Source: Coprococcus_C hominis (lineage in GTDB: Bacteria > Bacillota > Clostridia > Lachnospirales > Lachnospiraceae). From it: 64,000 bases of DNA. A program made the position numbers and the translations under genes. Below the pieces are notes generated by a model. That model had not been told where the DNA came from. It searched no databases and worked only from the letters and a program-made list of their open reading frames with translations. The stretch lies in the NCBI RefSeq assembly GCF_020687505.1, contig NZ_JAJEQT010000001.1, one strand, 5' to 3'. Positions 1 through 9,109 of the stretch are shown piece by piece (positions within the stretch are counted from its first letter, which is position 1; every line of letters begins with the position of its first letter).

Positions 1-1
1 C

Positions 2-1735
2 GGGCCGGACACCTACGGTCATACCATCATAAATTCGTGCTGCCTTGCGCACACACGCTTGTCTATCATTGATCTCGAAAATGGCAGACAGCCCATGTCT
101 TATACGAAGGACGGAAACACCTACTATATTGTATATAACGGCGAGATCTACAACTACAAGGAAGTAAAGAAAACACTGCTCCGGAAAAACTATACCTTTG
201 AAACAAACTCCGATACGGAAGTCATCATCGCTGCGTTCTGTCATTACGGACCGGGCTTTGTCAAAGAATTAAACGGTATCTTCGCAATCGCCATCTACGA
301 CAGCATGCGAAATACACTCTACCTCTACCGTGACCGCTTCGGTGTCAAACCACTTTATTATACGAAGACCGGCGATACACTCGTGTTCGCCTCGAGGATT
401 GATACATTGTTTGAATACCCGCGCGTGCGTCCATGCATCGACATGAACAGCTTCAACGAGATCTTCTCCCTCGGACCGGCGAAGACGTACGGCAAAGGTG
501 TATTCTCCGGGATCAAAGAGATCAAGCCCGGCGAATATCTGACCTACTCGCCGCAGTATATGACATCCCGGCTATACTACCGGATTGAGAGCCACCCGCA
601 CACCGACAGCTACGAGGAAACGGTAGAGAAAACCTCATACCTGCTTGAAGACAGTATCCGTATGCAGATGGTGTCCGACGTTCCGATCTCCACCCTGCTT
701 TCCGGTGGCGTGGACTCCTCGTATGTATCCGCCGTCTGCAGCCATTTCCTGCCGGAGGATACACCTCTTACGACGTACTCCTTCGATTATACCGACAATG
801 CCGTTTATTTTCAGGCGAACAGCTTCCAGCCGAGTGAAGACCGGCCTTACGTTGATATCATGAAAGGCTATCTGCACTCGGATCATATCTACCTGACGTG
901 TTCCTACACGCAGCTTGCCGATCTGCTCGAGGCATCCGTCGACAGCCGGTGTCTGCCAACGATGGCAGATGTCGATTCGTCGCTGTTATATTTCTGTGGG
1001 GAGGTTGCAAAACACCACAAGGTCACGTTGACCGGTGAATGTGCCGATGAGATCTTCGGCGGCTATCCGTGGTTTCACCGTGACGCCATGCTGCAATCAA
1101 CCACCTTCCCATGGACGATGGACATCTCCTTCCGCAAATCCCTGCTCCATCCGGAATTTGCCGCCAGCATGCAGATGGAAAAATATATCGCCAGAGCATA
1201 CCGCACAACACTCTCCGAAGTCGATATCCTGCCGGAGGAATCTCCACTCGATACGAAGAAACGCCAAATTGCCTATCTGAATATCCGCTGGTTCATGCAG
1301 ACGCTCCTCGACCGGATGGATCGCACGTCCATGCAGCACGGACTCGAAGCCAGAGTGCCATTCGCCGATTACCGTGTCATCGACTATGTATTCAATGTTC
1401 CTTGGTCGATCAAAGCCAAGGACGGCGTCCCGAAGAGCCTGCTCCGTGCCTGTGCCGCCAAATACCTGCCGGACACGATCATGAACCGTCCGAAAAGTCC
1501 TTACCCGAAGACCTATCACCCGGAATACGAACGTGTGCTTGCGAACCGCCTGCGCGAAGTCGTCACCGACACCGCATCGCCGCTCCGGAGCTATCTGAAT
1601 ATCCCTGCGGTGCTAAAGTTCCTCGACGAGCCAAAGGAATATGGAAAGCCTTGGTTCGGTCAGCTCATGGCCGGACCACAGATGATTGCCTACCTGCTCC
1701 AGGTCGACTACTGGATGCGGAAATATATGTTATAA
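2..1735 (+). CDS. asnB: Asparagine synthase (glutamine-hydrolysing), 5'-truncated by the window edge
   Basis: Converts aspartate, glutamine and ATP to asparagine in the cytoplasm. The reading frame is open from base 2, where translated residues read GPDTYGHTIINSC and then a typical AsnB stretch (HTRLSIIDLENGRQPM), so the true start and the catalytic Cys2 of the glutaminase domain lie upstream of the window. A TTG at 59 is not the real start. The remaining N-terminal amidotransferase domain keeps NGEIYNY and RDRFGVKPLYY. The synthetase domain has the ATP-pyrophosphatase loop LLSGGVDSS near bases 697-723, then GECADEIFGGYPWF and EARVPFADYRV. The visible part is about 578 residues, consistent with a full-length protein a little over 600. 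It is the only plus-strand gene in the first 9 kb and ends at a strong terminator. Very sure of the family; paralogue and regulation cannot be judged without the upstream part. Confidence 0.95.
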   Translation, partial: GPDTYGHTIINSCCLAHTRLSIIDLENGRQPMSYTKDGNTYYIVYNGEIYNYKEVKKTLLRKNYTFETNSDTEVIIAAFCHYGPGFVKELNGIFAIAIYDSMRNTLYLYRDRFGVKPLYYTKTGDTLVFASRIDTLFEYPRVRPCIDMNSFNEIFSLGPAKTYGKGVFSGIKEIKPGEYLTYSPQYMTSRLYYRIESHPHTDSYEETVEKTSYLLEDSIRMQMVSDVPISTLLSGGVDSSYVSAVCSHFLPEDTPLTTYSFDYTDNAVYFQANSFQPSEDRPYVDIMKGYLHSDHIYLTCSYTQLADLLEASVDSRCLPTMADVDSSLLYFCGEVAKHHKVTLTGECADEIFGGYPWFHRDAMLQSTTFPWTMDISFRKSLLHPEFAASMQMEKYIARAYRTTLSEVDILPEESPLDTKKRQIAYLNIRWFMQTLLDRMDRTSMQHGLEARVPFADYRVIDYVFNVPWSIKAKDGVPKSLLRACAAKYLPDTIMNRPKSPYPKTYHPEYERVLANRLREVVTDTASPLRSYLNIPAVLKFLDEPKEYGKPWFGQLMAGPQMIAYLLQVDYWMRKYML

Positions 1736-1752
1736 TCCATTGCATGAAAAAA

Positions 1753-1793
1753 GCAGAGGTTGGAGCGTTTCACTCCTTCCTCTGCGTTCTTTT
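1753..1793 (+). terminator. Rho-independent terminator of asnB
   Basis: The arms GCAGAGG (1753-1759) and CCTCTGC (1779-1785) pair, with a further GGAG/CTCC inside. They are followed by GTTCTTTT. It lies 15-20 nt after the asnB stop. Confidence 0.85.
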
Positions 1794-1800
1794 ATATACA

Positions 1801-1861
1801 AAATACACCCGATAAGGTATATTTTATTCTAATTCCCTTTGAATCATACCTTATCGGGTGT
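1801..1861 (-). terminator. Long perfect inverted repeat ending the ChW-protein gene
   Basis: A perfect 16-bp inverted repeat (ACACCCGATAAGGTAT at 1805-1820, its complement at 1846-1861) encloses a 25-nt loop, 7 nt beyond the stop of the minus-strand gene. On the minus strand it is followed by ATTTTGTAT, a modest U-tract. It faces the asnB terminator and separates the two converging genes. Confidence 0.7.
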
Positions 1862-1868
1862 AAAAATG

Positions 1869-4800
1869 TTATTTCTTGATATACGTCTGCTTATTCGTCG
1901 TTACAACACCACCGTAATTGTTCGCCGGTGCAGCACCGCCCTTCGGTACAAGCACGATCTGGATACCCTCGAGACGCTTGCTGAGTCCTGCGGTTCCGGC
2001 AGCTTCGCCGTTCTTCGCCCAGGCAAGCCAGCCGTAGGTCTGTGCGTGTACACGGTAATATACGTCGTAATGTTCTGCCATCTCGCCGGTTAATGCAATA
2101 CGGATTGCTTCGAGGCGCTTCGCACGTCCACTCGTTCCAGCCATCTGACCATCACGGAACCATGTATTCACATTGTTCTCATTGCCCTGCCATCCGATGG
2201 ATTGTACATGTGTCGTATAGACAATGTTTCCGCTGTATGGCTTGTTCGTAAGCTTGATGTTGATGCCTTCGAGTCTCTTTGCCTTACCGCTTGTTCCGCT
2301 CATCACGCCATTGTACTTCCAGCCCTGCCAGCCAAAGGACTGTACGTGTGTACGATATTCTACGTTCACATTGTTCTCACCTGTGACAACCGGATTCGCA
2401 TTTGCTGTGGATGATGCGATATATGCTTCTCCACGGGCAGACTGGATATTTCCGATTGCATGATCGAAGCTCTCACCCTTCTTCACAATTACGATCTGGA
2501 TTGCCTCAAGTCTCTTCGCAAGACCTGCTGTACCTGCAGGTGCGCCATTTGCCGCCCATGCAAGCCAGCCGTAAGATTGTGCGTGTACACGATAGTATAC
2601 ATCATACTTCTCTTTATCTGCGCCTGTGAGCTGGATCTTAATTGCTTCCAGTCTCTTTGCCTCGCCCTCGGTTCCGTTCATCTCGCCGTTAGCGGACCAA
2701 GGTAACCAGCCATAGCTCTGACAGTGCGTTGTGTACTGGATGCCAAGGTTGTCATTCCAATAGACTCTTATCTTAATACCTTCCAATCGCTTTGCCTTAC
2801 CGGAAGTTCCTGCCATCTTGCCATTTGCAAACCACTTGTTTGCATTGTTCTCATCACCCTGCCAACCGTATGTCTGTACATGGGTTGTGTAACGGATGGT
2901 AACATCCGGTGTTTGTGCTTTGAGCTTCGCAATCGTCTCGGTAGCAAGAACTGTATTGCAGACCGTACATTCCTTATGTCTGCTTCCTTCTGCATCTACA
3001 GTCGCTTCTTTATCGACGATCCACTTGATTGTTGGATGCATACATGCCTTTCGTGTCAGTGTGATCTCGACACTTTCTACCTCGTAGTTACCTGCATCTT
3101 CGTCAGCATACTTCGCTGTCACTGTGACCGGCACGTCCACATCTAACTTCTTGTCAATATCAGCATCATCAAACTTCCAGCCTGCCGGAAGTGTTACCGC
3201 ACCAACTGTAGTCTTCGTATAGTCTACCTCCATAGATGCCCCCGGCATGTTCGGAGCCTTTGGTGCTTTCTGTACACTTACGCTGACATTCAACTTCATC
3301 GGGTTATCCGGCTGAGTCAATTCATAATTATTCGCACTATCACCAACCAGCTTCAGTTCTGGAAGTGTGATTTCTGTATATGTACCGGCATTCTTATCCG
3401 GAAGATCACCATACAGATCCGTCGTATCCGCTTCAACAACATCCTGTTCCAATATTCCGATCAGTGTTACACGGCTAACCTTTACTTTCGTTGCGCCATC
3501 ATATATCTTATCAGATGCATCTATACTATAAACGGAAATCTCTTTTTTCTGTATCGTATATTCCACGGATGCACTTACCGCATCTTCTCCTGTTCCTACT
3601 GTCACAGTCGCTTTATAATCGCCTGCGTTGACCGGTTTACCTTCTACAAGTGTGGCACTTCTTCGCTTATCCACGCTTTCATAACTTACGCTCACTGAGT
3701 CAAACGCATCCTTAGGTGTCTGTGTCACAGTTGCTTCCTTGGCAGTTCCAGCATAAGTAAGAGAATCTGGTGCAGTTAATGTCACGGTTACTTCGTGCTT
3801 ATCCGCTGTACAGCCTTCTCTCTGGCAGGTAAATATCAGCGTTGCTCTTGTGCCATCCTCTGATTTTTCCTCGTCCACTTTGTAATCATGTCCAAACGCT
3901 GAAATAACCGGAAGCTTGTTGAGTTCCTTTGTTCCGTCTTCATCGCTGAACCGCCTCTGACAGCTTGTACAGGTCCAGTAAGCTTCCATTCCATCCTTCT
4001 CACAATCCGCATTTACTTTCTCGGATTTCACAAGTGCATGGGTAAACTTTATATCTTTCTCTTCGTTTGAATATTCAATTGTCAACGATGTATCTACTGT
4101 ACATCCACTGTATGTCACATTCTGATAAACGGTTTTCCCACCAAGTACCGGGTATGGATCTCCGCCTTCGTCTGCAAGTGTCTGTCCCCATACAGGATCG
4201 TCCTGACCAACTTGTAAGCGATAAGCAATTTCGCCGCTGGCAAAATCATCTGCATCCCTTCCAGATGCACCATCTTCCTCTGCAATATAATTATCCTCAA
4301 GATAATAGCAATTATTTACAACTGCTTTCTCATTCTCAATAACTGCGATATTTCTTTTGTCATCATTATCATTGATAATGGTATTTATTGTGCCAATGTT
4401 ATAACAATTTTCGATCCGTCCGGAAGTGGTGGAAGAGGCATTACTTCCGCATATACCTCCAACCATATATCCTCCCGTTACTGATCCGGTATTATAGCAA
4501 TTAAGAATCTTATTAGTACTTCGACCACATATGCCACCAGCCCTAGTACCCCAAACAGAGTTGGCAACCTTTCCTTTATTATAACAGCCTGTAATGGTCC
4601 CCCCGCCGTTCATTCCACAGATACCACCCAGATAGTTATCATTATTATATAAGCTGCTTACCATTCCTTCATTATAACAATTTCTAATAATTCCACTATT
4701 GAATCCAACGATTCCTCCTACATTGTAACCCTCCTTGAGACAGTAATAGCTATCTAGCACTCCAATATTTTCTACAATTGCATTGTCGATTGTATTCTGA

Positions 4801-6149
4801 AATATTCCTGCTTCATCAATAGTGTCTGAAACACAATATATACCACTGATCGTATGCTGTGCACCGTCAAAGGTTCCACCATATTGTTGTATCGGTGTCC
4901 AATCACGCAATCCATCTACATCTTTCGTAAGGTCTCCATCATTAAGGACATTTTTATTGACAACAATATCCGCTGTCAGAACTGCCTTCGCATTTACATA
5001 TTTATACCTCTCCTTATTCACTTTATCGGCAAACCAGTAAAGCTGACCGGCATTTCCGATCTCATAGGCATTATTAGAATTTAATACAGCCGGTTCGTAG
5101 GCGTCACAAGCCTTACAGAAACCATTCTCATATGTATGCTCCCGTTCTACCTTCGTCTCTGTTACATATCCAATCGGGCAATCCTTACATGCCACATTCT
5201 CGTAATGCTTTTGGCTGTCTATGTATGTACCACCTTTTGTCGCTTCGGTATTATGTGTATGTTTCTCATAGCTTTCAGATCCATACTCATCCATTTTATA
5301 ATTTACAAAAATCTTCGCGTCTTCTTCCACGGTAAGCTTATCCAGATTCGTAATACTTGCACCTTCCGCAAACATAATCGTGCCAGTACTTGGAATCGTT
5401 AGATCTTCACATAAGGTCGCCGCTCCATAGATTCTCGTAGTGTTGCTGCTATTATCTACCACAATAGAATTTGTATATGTTCTCTTTATTGCTGAAAAGT
5501 CTATTTTCCCCGCTCTAATCTCACTATCCACGCAGTTAAGTGACCCCCCTACGAATACACGATCCTCTGTATTAATCTGACTTCCAGAACAGCTAATTAT
5601 ATTTGCATCTATATGTCCTTTTACATATAACTTTACATTTTCTAATGATACAGTTCTTCTATCGCTACCTCCCTTATCTATATCACCTTCAACATTTAGT
5701 TCTATATTATTTATCGTAAGTGCATCTACAGATATAAAACCTCCACAATACAGTTTAGCTTTGTCGGTACCATTTTCTATGCCAGTAATATAGGCTGCAT
5801 CAGAATTCTCTGCGTCAATTTGTCCTACGGTATTTTCACCACTGATTTGCAGATTCAAATCGCCACCATCATATGTGATACTACCTAAATTTGCATTCGT
5901 CAGGGTAAGGGTATTTGTATCCGCATTATAGCTCCATCCATCGCCTTCCGTGGTCTCTGATACTATGCCTTTAGTTATAATGTCATTATTTCCCACACTT
6001 AACGTTGTCGGTATGTTAACTTCTTCCTCCGCCTGCACGGTGAGACTGCCCCAGCCTGTCCCCTGTATCACGGACAGCACCATTAAACACGCCAGCAGCC
6101 ATGCCAGTATCCTTGATCTTCGTTTTTTCATTCCCTCTCTTTTTCGCAT
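1869..6149 (-). CDS. Large secreted multi-domain surface protein with GLUG motifs and six ChW repeats
   Basis: A 1426-residue exported protein. Residues 1-40 form a signal peptide (basic start, LAWLLACLMVLSVIQG core, cut after VQA before EEE). Residues about 50-330 resemble the repetitive N-terminal region of Lachnospiraceae surface proteins (GWSYNADTNTLTLTNA). Residues about 470-590 hold GLUG-type motifs (GGICG followed by NCYNTGSV). The middle (about 680-1060) has CxxC pairs and immunoglobulin-like stretches resembling MBG/YDG domains (KIYDGATKVKV). Residues about 1085-1415 contain six ChW repeats (clostridial hydrophobic, conserved GW; pattern THVQxxGWQG, then GTSGKAKRLEGIxI). There is no LPXTG or membrane anchor at the C-terminus. 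ChW repeats are known from clostridial secreted proteins with roles in carbohydrate or cell interaction. The ligand cannot be told. A second in-frame ATG at residue 7 is an alternative start; the first has GAGAGGGAT at good spacing. Confidence 0.85.
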   Translation of the reverse strand: MRKREGMKKRRSRILAWLLACLMVLSVIQGTGWGSLTVQAEEEVNIPTTLSVGNNDIITKGIVSETTEGDGWSYNADTNTLTLTNANLGSITYDGGDLNLQISGENTVGQIDAENSDAAYITGIENGTDKAKLYCGGFISVDALTINNIELNVEGDIDKGGSDRRTVSLENVKLYVKGHIDANIISCSGSQINTEDRVFVGGSLNCVDSEIRAGKIDFSAIKRTYTNSIVVDNSSNTTRIYGAATLCEDLTIPSTGTIMFAEGASITNLDKLTVEEDAKIFVNYKMDEYGSESYEKHTHNTEATKGGTYIDSQKHYENVACKDCPIGYVTETKVEREHTYENGFCKACDAYEPAVLNSNNAYEIGNAGQLYWFADKVNKERYKYVNAKAVLTADIVVNKNVLNDGDLTKDVDGLRDWTPIQQYGGTFDGAQHTISGIYCVSDTIDEAGIFQNTIDNAIVENIGVLDSYYCLKEGYNVGGIVGFNSGIIRNCYNEGMVSSLYNNDNYLGGICGMNGGGTITGCYNKGKVANSVWGTRAGGICGRSTNKILNCYNTGSVTGGYMVGGICGSNASSTTSGRIENCYNIGTINTIINDNDDKRNIAVIENEKAVVNNCYYLEDNYIAEEDGASGRDADDFASGEIAYRLQVGQDDPVWGQTLADEGGDPYPVLGGKTVYQNVTYSGCTVDTSLTIEYSNEEKDIKFTHALVKSEKVNADCEKDGMEAYWTCTSCQRRFSDEDGTKELNKLPVISAFGHDYKVDEEKSEDGTRATLIFTCQREGCTADKHEVTVTLTAPDSLTYAGTAKEATVTQTPKDAFDSVSVSYESVDKRRSATLVEGKPVNAGDYKATVTVGTGEDAVSASVEYTIQKKEISVYSIDASDKIYDGATKVKVSRVTLIGILEQDVVEADTTDLYGDLPDKNAGTYTEITLPELKLVGDSANNYELTQPDNPMKLNVSVSVQKAPKAPNMPGASMEVDYTKTTVGAVTLPAGWKFDDADIDKKLDVDVPVTVTAKYADEDAGNYEVESVEITLTRKACMHPTIKWIVDKEATVDAEGSRHKECTVCNTVLATETIAKLKAQTPDVTIRYTTHVQTYGWQGDENNANKWFANGKMAGTSGKAKRLEGIKIRVYWNDNLGIQYTTHCQSYGWLPWSANGEMNGTEGEAKRLEAIKIQLTGADKEKYDVYYRVHAQSYGWLAWAANGAPAGTAGLAKRLEAIQIVIVKKGESFDHAIGNIQSARGEAYIASSTANANPVVTGENNVNVEYRTHVQSFGWQGWKYNGVMSGTSGKAKRLEGINIKLTNKPYSGNIVYTTHVQSIGWQGNENNVNTWFRDGQMAGTSGRAKRLEAIRIALTGEMAEHYDVYYRVHAQTYGWLAWAKNGEAAGTAGLSKRLEGIQIVLVPKGGAAPANNYGGVVTTNKQTYIKK

Positions 6150-6248
6150 ATGATCCCTCTCTTTCTTATCTCAGTTAACGATAATCATCATTTCTGTATG
6201 ATAATCGAATGCACCGTATAAATGTGTGCATTTCCCCCTCACCATAAC

Positions 6249-6287
6249 AAAAAAGCACGCTACTCTGATAGTAACATGCTTTTTTTG
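6249..6287. terminator. Bidirectional-type hairpin terminator after dpaB
   Basis: AAAAAAGCACGCTACT and AGTAACATGCTTTTTTT form a stem around CTGAT. On the minus strand the hairpin ends in GCTTTTTTG. It is about 80 nt beyond the dpaB stop and upstream of the ChW-protein gene, so it separates the two transcription units. Confidence 0.75.
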
Positions 6288-6367
6288 TAACATATTTTAC
6301 TTGTTGTGACAACCTTTCTGGGACGAAATGCATTTTTCTGGGACGAACGGTTCCAAATCAACCATTT

Positions 6368-6943
6368 TTATAATAATACCGGCTGGATCTGCTCCTTTGC
6401 CAGTGCATATTCTACCGTCTCTGCAATCTTTGTCATATCCGCCACACAGGAATTCGGCTTTTTTGCCGCATCGTCCTGTCCAAACGGAACGAAATAGATA
6501 TGCTTCATCACCATGAGCTTTCCGATATTCTGCAGATTGATGCCAAGCGCATCGTTCGTGGAAATAGCAATGATCACGGGACGCCCGTTCCGAAGGTGCG
6601 ACTTCGCCGCCATCAAAACCGGAGTATCCGTGATTCCATTTGCAAGCTTTGCTGCTGTGTTTCCCGTGCAGGGTGCGATCACAAGGGCATCGAACAGCTT
6701 CTTCGGTCCGACCGGTTCTGCGCCCTGTATCGTGTGAATCGCGCTTCTTCCTGTGATTGTCTCAATCTCTTTCACAAAGGACTTCGCCTCCGCAAACCGC
6801 GTATCCAGTTCATAGGCATGCTGTGAAAAAATCGGCGTGATACTCGCCGCCTCATCCCGTAGAAGCTCTATCTGTTTTTTTATCTTTTCGAACGTACAAA
6901 ATGATCCGGTAATCGCAAATCCCAGATGACAGTCTGACCGCAT
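6368..6943 (-). CDS. dpaB: Dipicolinate synthase subunit B
   Basis: Second subunit of the enzyme that makes dipicolinic acid, the calcium chelator of the endospore core, in the mother cell from a lysine-pathway intermediate. The 191-residue protein is a flavoprotein-fold homologue: an N-terminal GFAITGSFCTFEK segment, the flavin/phosphate-binding-like region VIAPCTGNTAAKLANGITDTP, and the characteristic end region KHIYFVPFGQDDAAKKPNSCVAD. Length matches SpoVFB. It lies 19 nt downstream of dpaA on the same strand, the arrangement found in the Bacillus spoVF operon, and is followed by a terminator. The gene implies true spore-forming capacity. Expression in the mother cell (sigma-K type) is expected from the family, but I did not identify a convincing promoter. 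Confidence 0.93.
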   Translation of the reverse strand: MRSDCHLGFAITGSFCTFEKIKKQIELLRDEAASITPIFSQHAYELDTRFAEAKSFVKEIETITGRSAIHTIQGAEPVGPKKLFDALVIAPCTGNTAAKLANGITDTPVLMAAKSHLRNGRPVIIAISTNDALGINLQNIGKLMVMKHIYFVPFGQDDAAKKPNSCVADMTKIAETVEYALAKEQIQPVLL

Positions 6944-6962
6944 ACCTTATGGCTCCTTTTTG

Positions 6963-7745
6963 TTAGTCCGAAGGAGTCTCCGTGACGAGCGCATGCTCGT
7001 AGATACCGGAAGCAATCACAGTTCCTGCTTCCTTTGGATACAGCTTTCCGGGGATACCCAGATAGATGTCTGCCCGGATGCCGTGTGCCTTACAATACGC
7101 AAAATCCGTTCCGCCCGGGCTTGAAGCTATATCATAGATGAGAATCGACGGGGAAAACCATTGCAGATGCCCGGCGTCTAAGACCATTGCCGGTATCGTG
7201 TTGAACACATAGCTGTATTTGTCATAGGCGTAATGATCCCACTGTGCAAGATTTCGGTATCCATATGCATGCTGTTCGATCTCGGCTTTCAGTTCCTTCC
7301 GTCTGACTGCAACATCCACATGTGCCCCGGCTTTTGCAAGTGCATCTGCGATTGCTTTTCCGCAATGCCCATATCCAAGTACAAGACAGTGGCTTTCCAA
7401 GAGCACGGCATCTCTTCCGGCGATTGACAGGATTCCCTGTGCGGTGAGCTGCGCATTCTCCGTCACAAGTGTTTCAAGCTGCAGATATGGATGACAGGTA
7501 ACACCTTTTTCCTGCAGCTTCTGCCGACTTGCTGCTGACAGCAGACCGTGATATAAGATCTGGTCGTCTGTCATGTACGCACACAGAATCTCCTCCTCTG
7601 CCTCCGAAAGTTTCGGTGCGGTGATCACACACGCATCCGCAACCGGTTCTTCCGGGTTCTCATATACATCATATCCAAGATGATAAAAATATCCGGCGAC
7701 ACTCTCCATCCGCGGATCGTGTCCGAAAACAATGATATTCCGCAT
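6963..7745 (-). CDS. dpaA: Dipicolinate synthase subunit A
   Basis: The NAD(P)-dependent oxidoreductase-like subunit of dipicolinate synthase (SpoVFA family). The 260-residue protein has an N-terminal domain ending near residue 110, then a Rossmann nucleotide-binding motif (LVLGYGHCGKAIA, glycines at residues 124-129) and a C-terminal region with the family signature YDIASSPGGTDFAYCKAHGI. It precedes dpaB and follows the carboxypeptidase gene by 66 nt, so all three may be read together. The start at 7745 gives MRNIIVFGHDPRM, which fits the family N-terminus. Its role in spore-core dehydration is inferred from family knowledge. Confidence 0.93.
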   Translation of the reverse strand: MRNIIVFGHDPRMESVAGYFYHLGYDVYENPEEPVADACVITAPKLSEAEEEILCAYMTDDQILYHGLLSAASRQKLQEKGVTCHPYLQLETLVTENAQLTAQGILSIAGRDAVLLESHCLVLGYGHCGKAIADALAKAGAHVDVAVRRKELKAEIEQHAYGYRNLAQWDHYAYDKYSYVFNTIPAMVLDAGHLQWFSPSILIYDIASSPGGTDFAYCKAHGIRADIYLGIPGKLYPKEAGTVIASGIYEHALVTETPSD

Positions 7746-7811
7746 ACGCTGTCACATCCTCCTTACGATACTCTATTATATGCATACTGCTCGGGAAAGG
7801 TCTCTTGCTTC

Positions 7812-8972
7812 TCAATAAAAAAATGCATCGAATACCGTTCCAATATAATAAGAAAAATTCTTTTTGTCTACTGTTTCTGCCGCATACACCGGATATCCGG
7901 CAAGCCGGGTGTCCCCGATGGATACCTGCAGGGTGCCGACCATGTCGCCCCGTGCAACCGGTGCGGTCAGTCCGCTTTCCGGTACAAACCGCTGCTGTAC
8001 CGTCTCCGAGTCAGAAAGCAAAACGGTAAACTTCCCCTCACACGTACCGGAAATCGTCGGTTCCAAGCCATCTGCGACCGGAATAGCAGGAATCTGCACC
8101 CCTGCAAGTTTGATTTCCCGGTATTCATAGTTTGCATCGCCATATGCAAGCAGGGCTCTCGTATCTGCCCATTTGTAATGCCGGTTGTGCGGCCAGCCAC
8201 ACGCAAGCAGCGCCACGATAAAATGTTTCTCCCCGACATTCACCGCCGCCACATAGCAATACCCGGCATTCCCGGTGAATCCCGTTTTCCCGGCGAGCAC
8301 GCCATCCATGCGGTCGAGCAGCGCATTCTTATTATATACTGTAAACTGCCGTGTACCATCACAGCTTGCGAATGTATACTGCCGTGTCTGGCAGATTGCC
8401 TGAAACGCTTCTTTCTGTTCCGACTGCGTAACGCAATACCGCATGAGCTGTGCCAACTCACGGGCGGTCGTATGGTGTACGCCGCCTGCATCCTCGGCGT
8501 CTAATCCGTTCGGTGTGATAAAATATGTATCATGCAGTCCGATTTCCGCCGCCTTCCGGTTCATCATCTGCGCAAATGCCTCCACGCTTCCCCCGACCTG
8601 TTCCGCCACTGCACATGCGCTGTCATTGTGGCTCTCTAACATCATGGAATACAGCAAATCTTGCAGCACATACCGGTCACCGGCATGAAGCCCTAACCGT
8701 ACCTCCGGCATCTTTGCCGCGTAGCTGCTCACAGTCACAACATCATCCGGATTTCCATATTCAAGTGCGAGAATCAGTGTCATGATCTTTGTCGTGCTTG
8801 CCATAGGAAGCGCCTCATCCGGTGCCCTTCCGTATAATACCCGCCCGGTATCCGCATCCATCAGCACAGCCGCCCTCGCGTACAACTCCGGCTCTTCTGC
8901 CGCACAGGCAGACACCGGACAGCCGCAGATCGCAATGACCATTACGAGCATATATATAATACAATTCTTCAT
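7812..8972 (-). CDS. Serine-type D-Ala-D-Ala carboxypeptidase (DacF/DacB-like PBP)
   Basis: Trims the terminal D-alanine of peptidoglycan stem peptides outside the membrane. A signal peptide occupies residues 1-25 (cut at ACAA before EE). The three catalytic motifs are present: S59-T-T-K62, S114-H-N116 and K229-T-G231. A C-terminal beta-rich domain as in PBP5-type enzymes follows (residues about 275-370). At 386 residues it has normal length. It sits immediately upstream of dpaA-dpaB and in front of a divergently oriented HD-GYP gene. The spore-operon context suggests a sporulation-associated paralogue such as DacF, but motif content alone does not distinguish that from a vegetative enzyme. 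Confidence 0.9.
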   Translation of the reverse strand: MKNCIIYMLVMVIAICGCPVSACAAEEPELYARAAVLMDADTGRVLYGRAPDEALPMASTTKIMTLILALEYGNPDDVVTVSSYAAKMPEVRLGLHAGDRYVLQDLLYSMMLESHNDSACAVAEQVGGSVEAFAQMMNRKAAEIGLHDTYFITPNGLDAEDAGGVHHTTARELAQLMRYCVTQSEQKEAFQAICQTRQYTFASCDGTRQFTVYNKNALLDRMDGVLAGKTGFTGNAGYCYVAAVNVGEKHFIVALLACGWPHNRHYKWADTRALLAYGDANYEYREIKLAGVQIPAIPVADGLEPTISGTCEGKFTVLLSDSETVQQRFVPESGLTAPVARGDMVGTLQVSIGDTRLAGYPVYAAETVDKKNFSYYIGTVFDAFFY

Positions 8973-9047
8973 GCCATTCCTTTCTTTTCACACTTCGCTG
9001 ACATCTACTCCATTATATGGATAATTGTGACGAGTTAGACTTTCTAA

Positions 9048-9076
9048 TTGAAATCGTTTCCGAAATCCTGTAAAAT
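9048..9076 (+). promoter_or_regulatory. Sigma-A type promoter for the HD-GYP gene
   Basis: TTGAAA (9048-9053) and TAAAAT (9071-9076) are separated by exactly 17 nt. They lie about 35 nt upstream of the start, in the intergenic region between divergent genes. Confidence 0.65.
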
Positions 9077-9109
9077 AAATAGAAGAATTTTCGACGAAGG
9101 ATGACGCGT

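Noticed and set aside
1097..1815. Long ORFs on both strands over asnB
   Set aside because: Shadows of the asnB reading frame; no family similarity.
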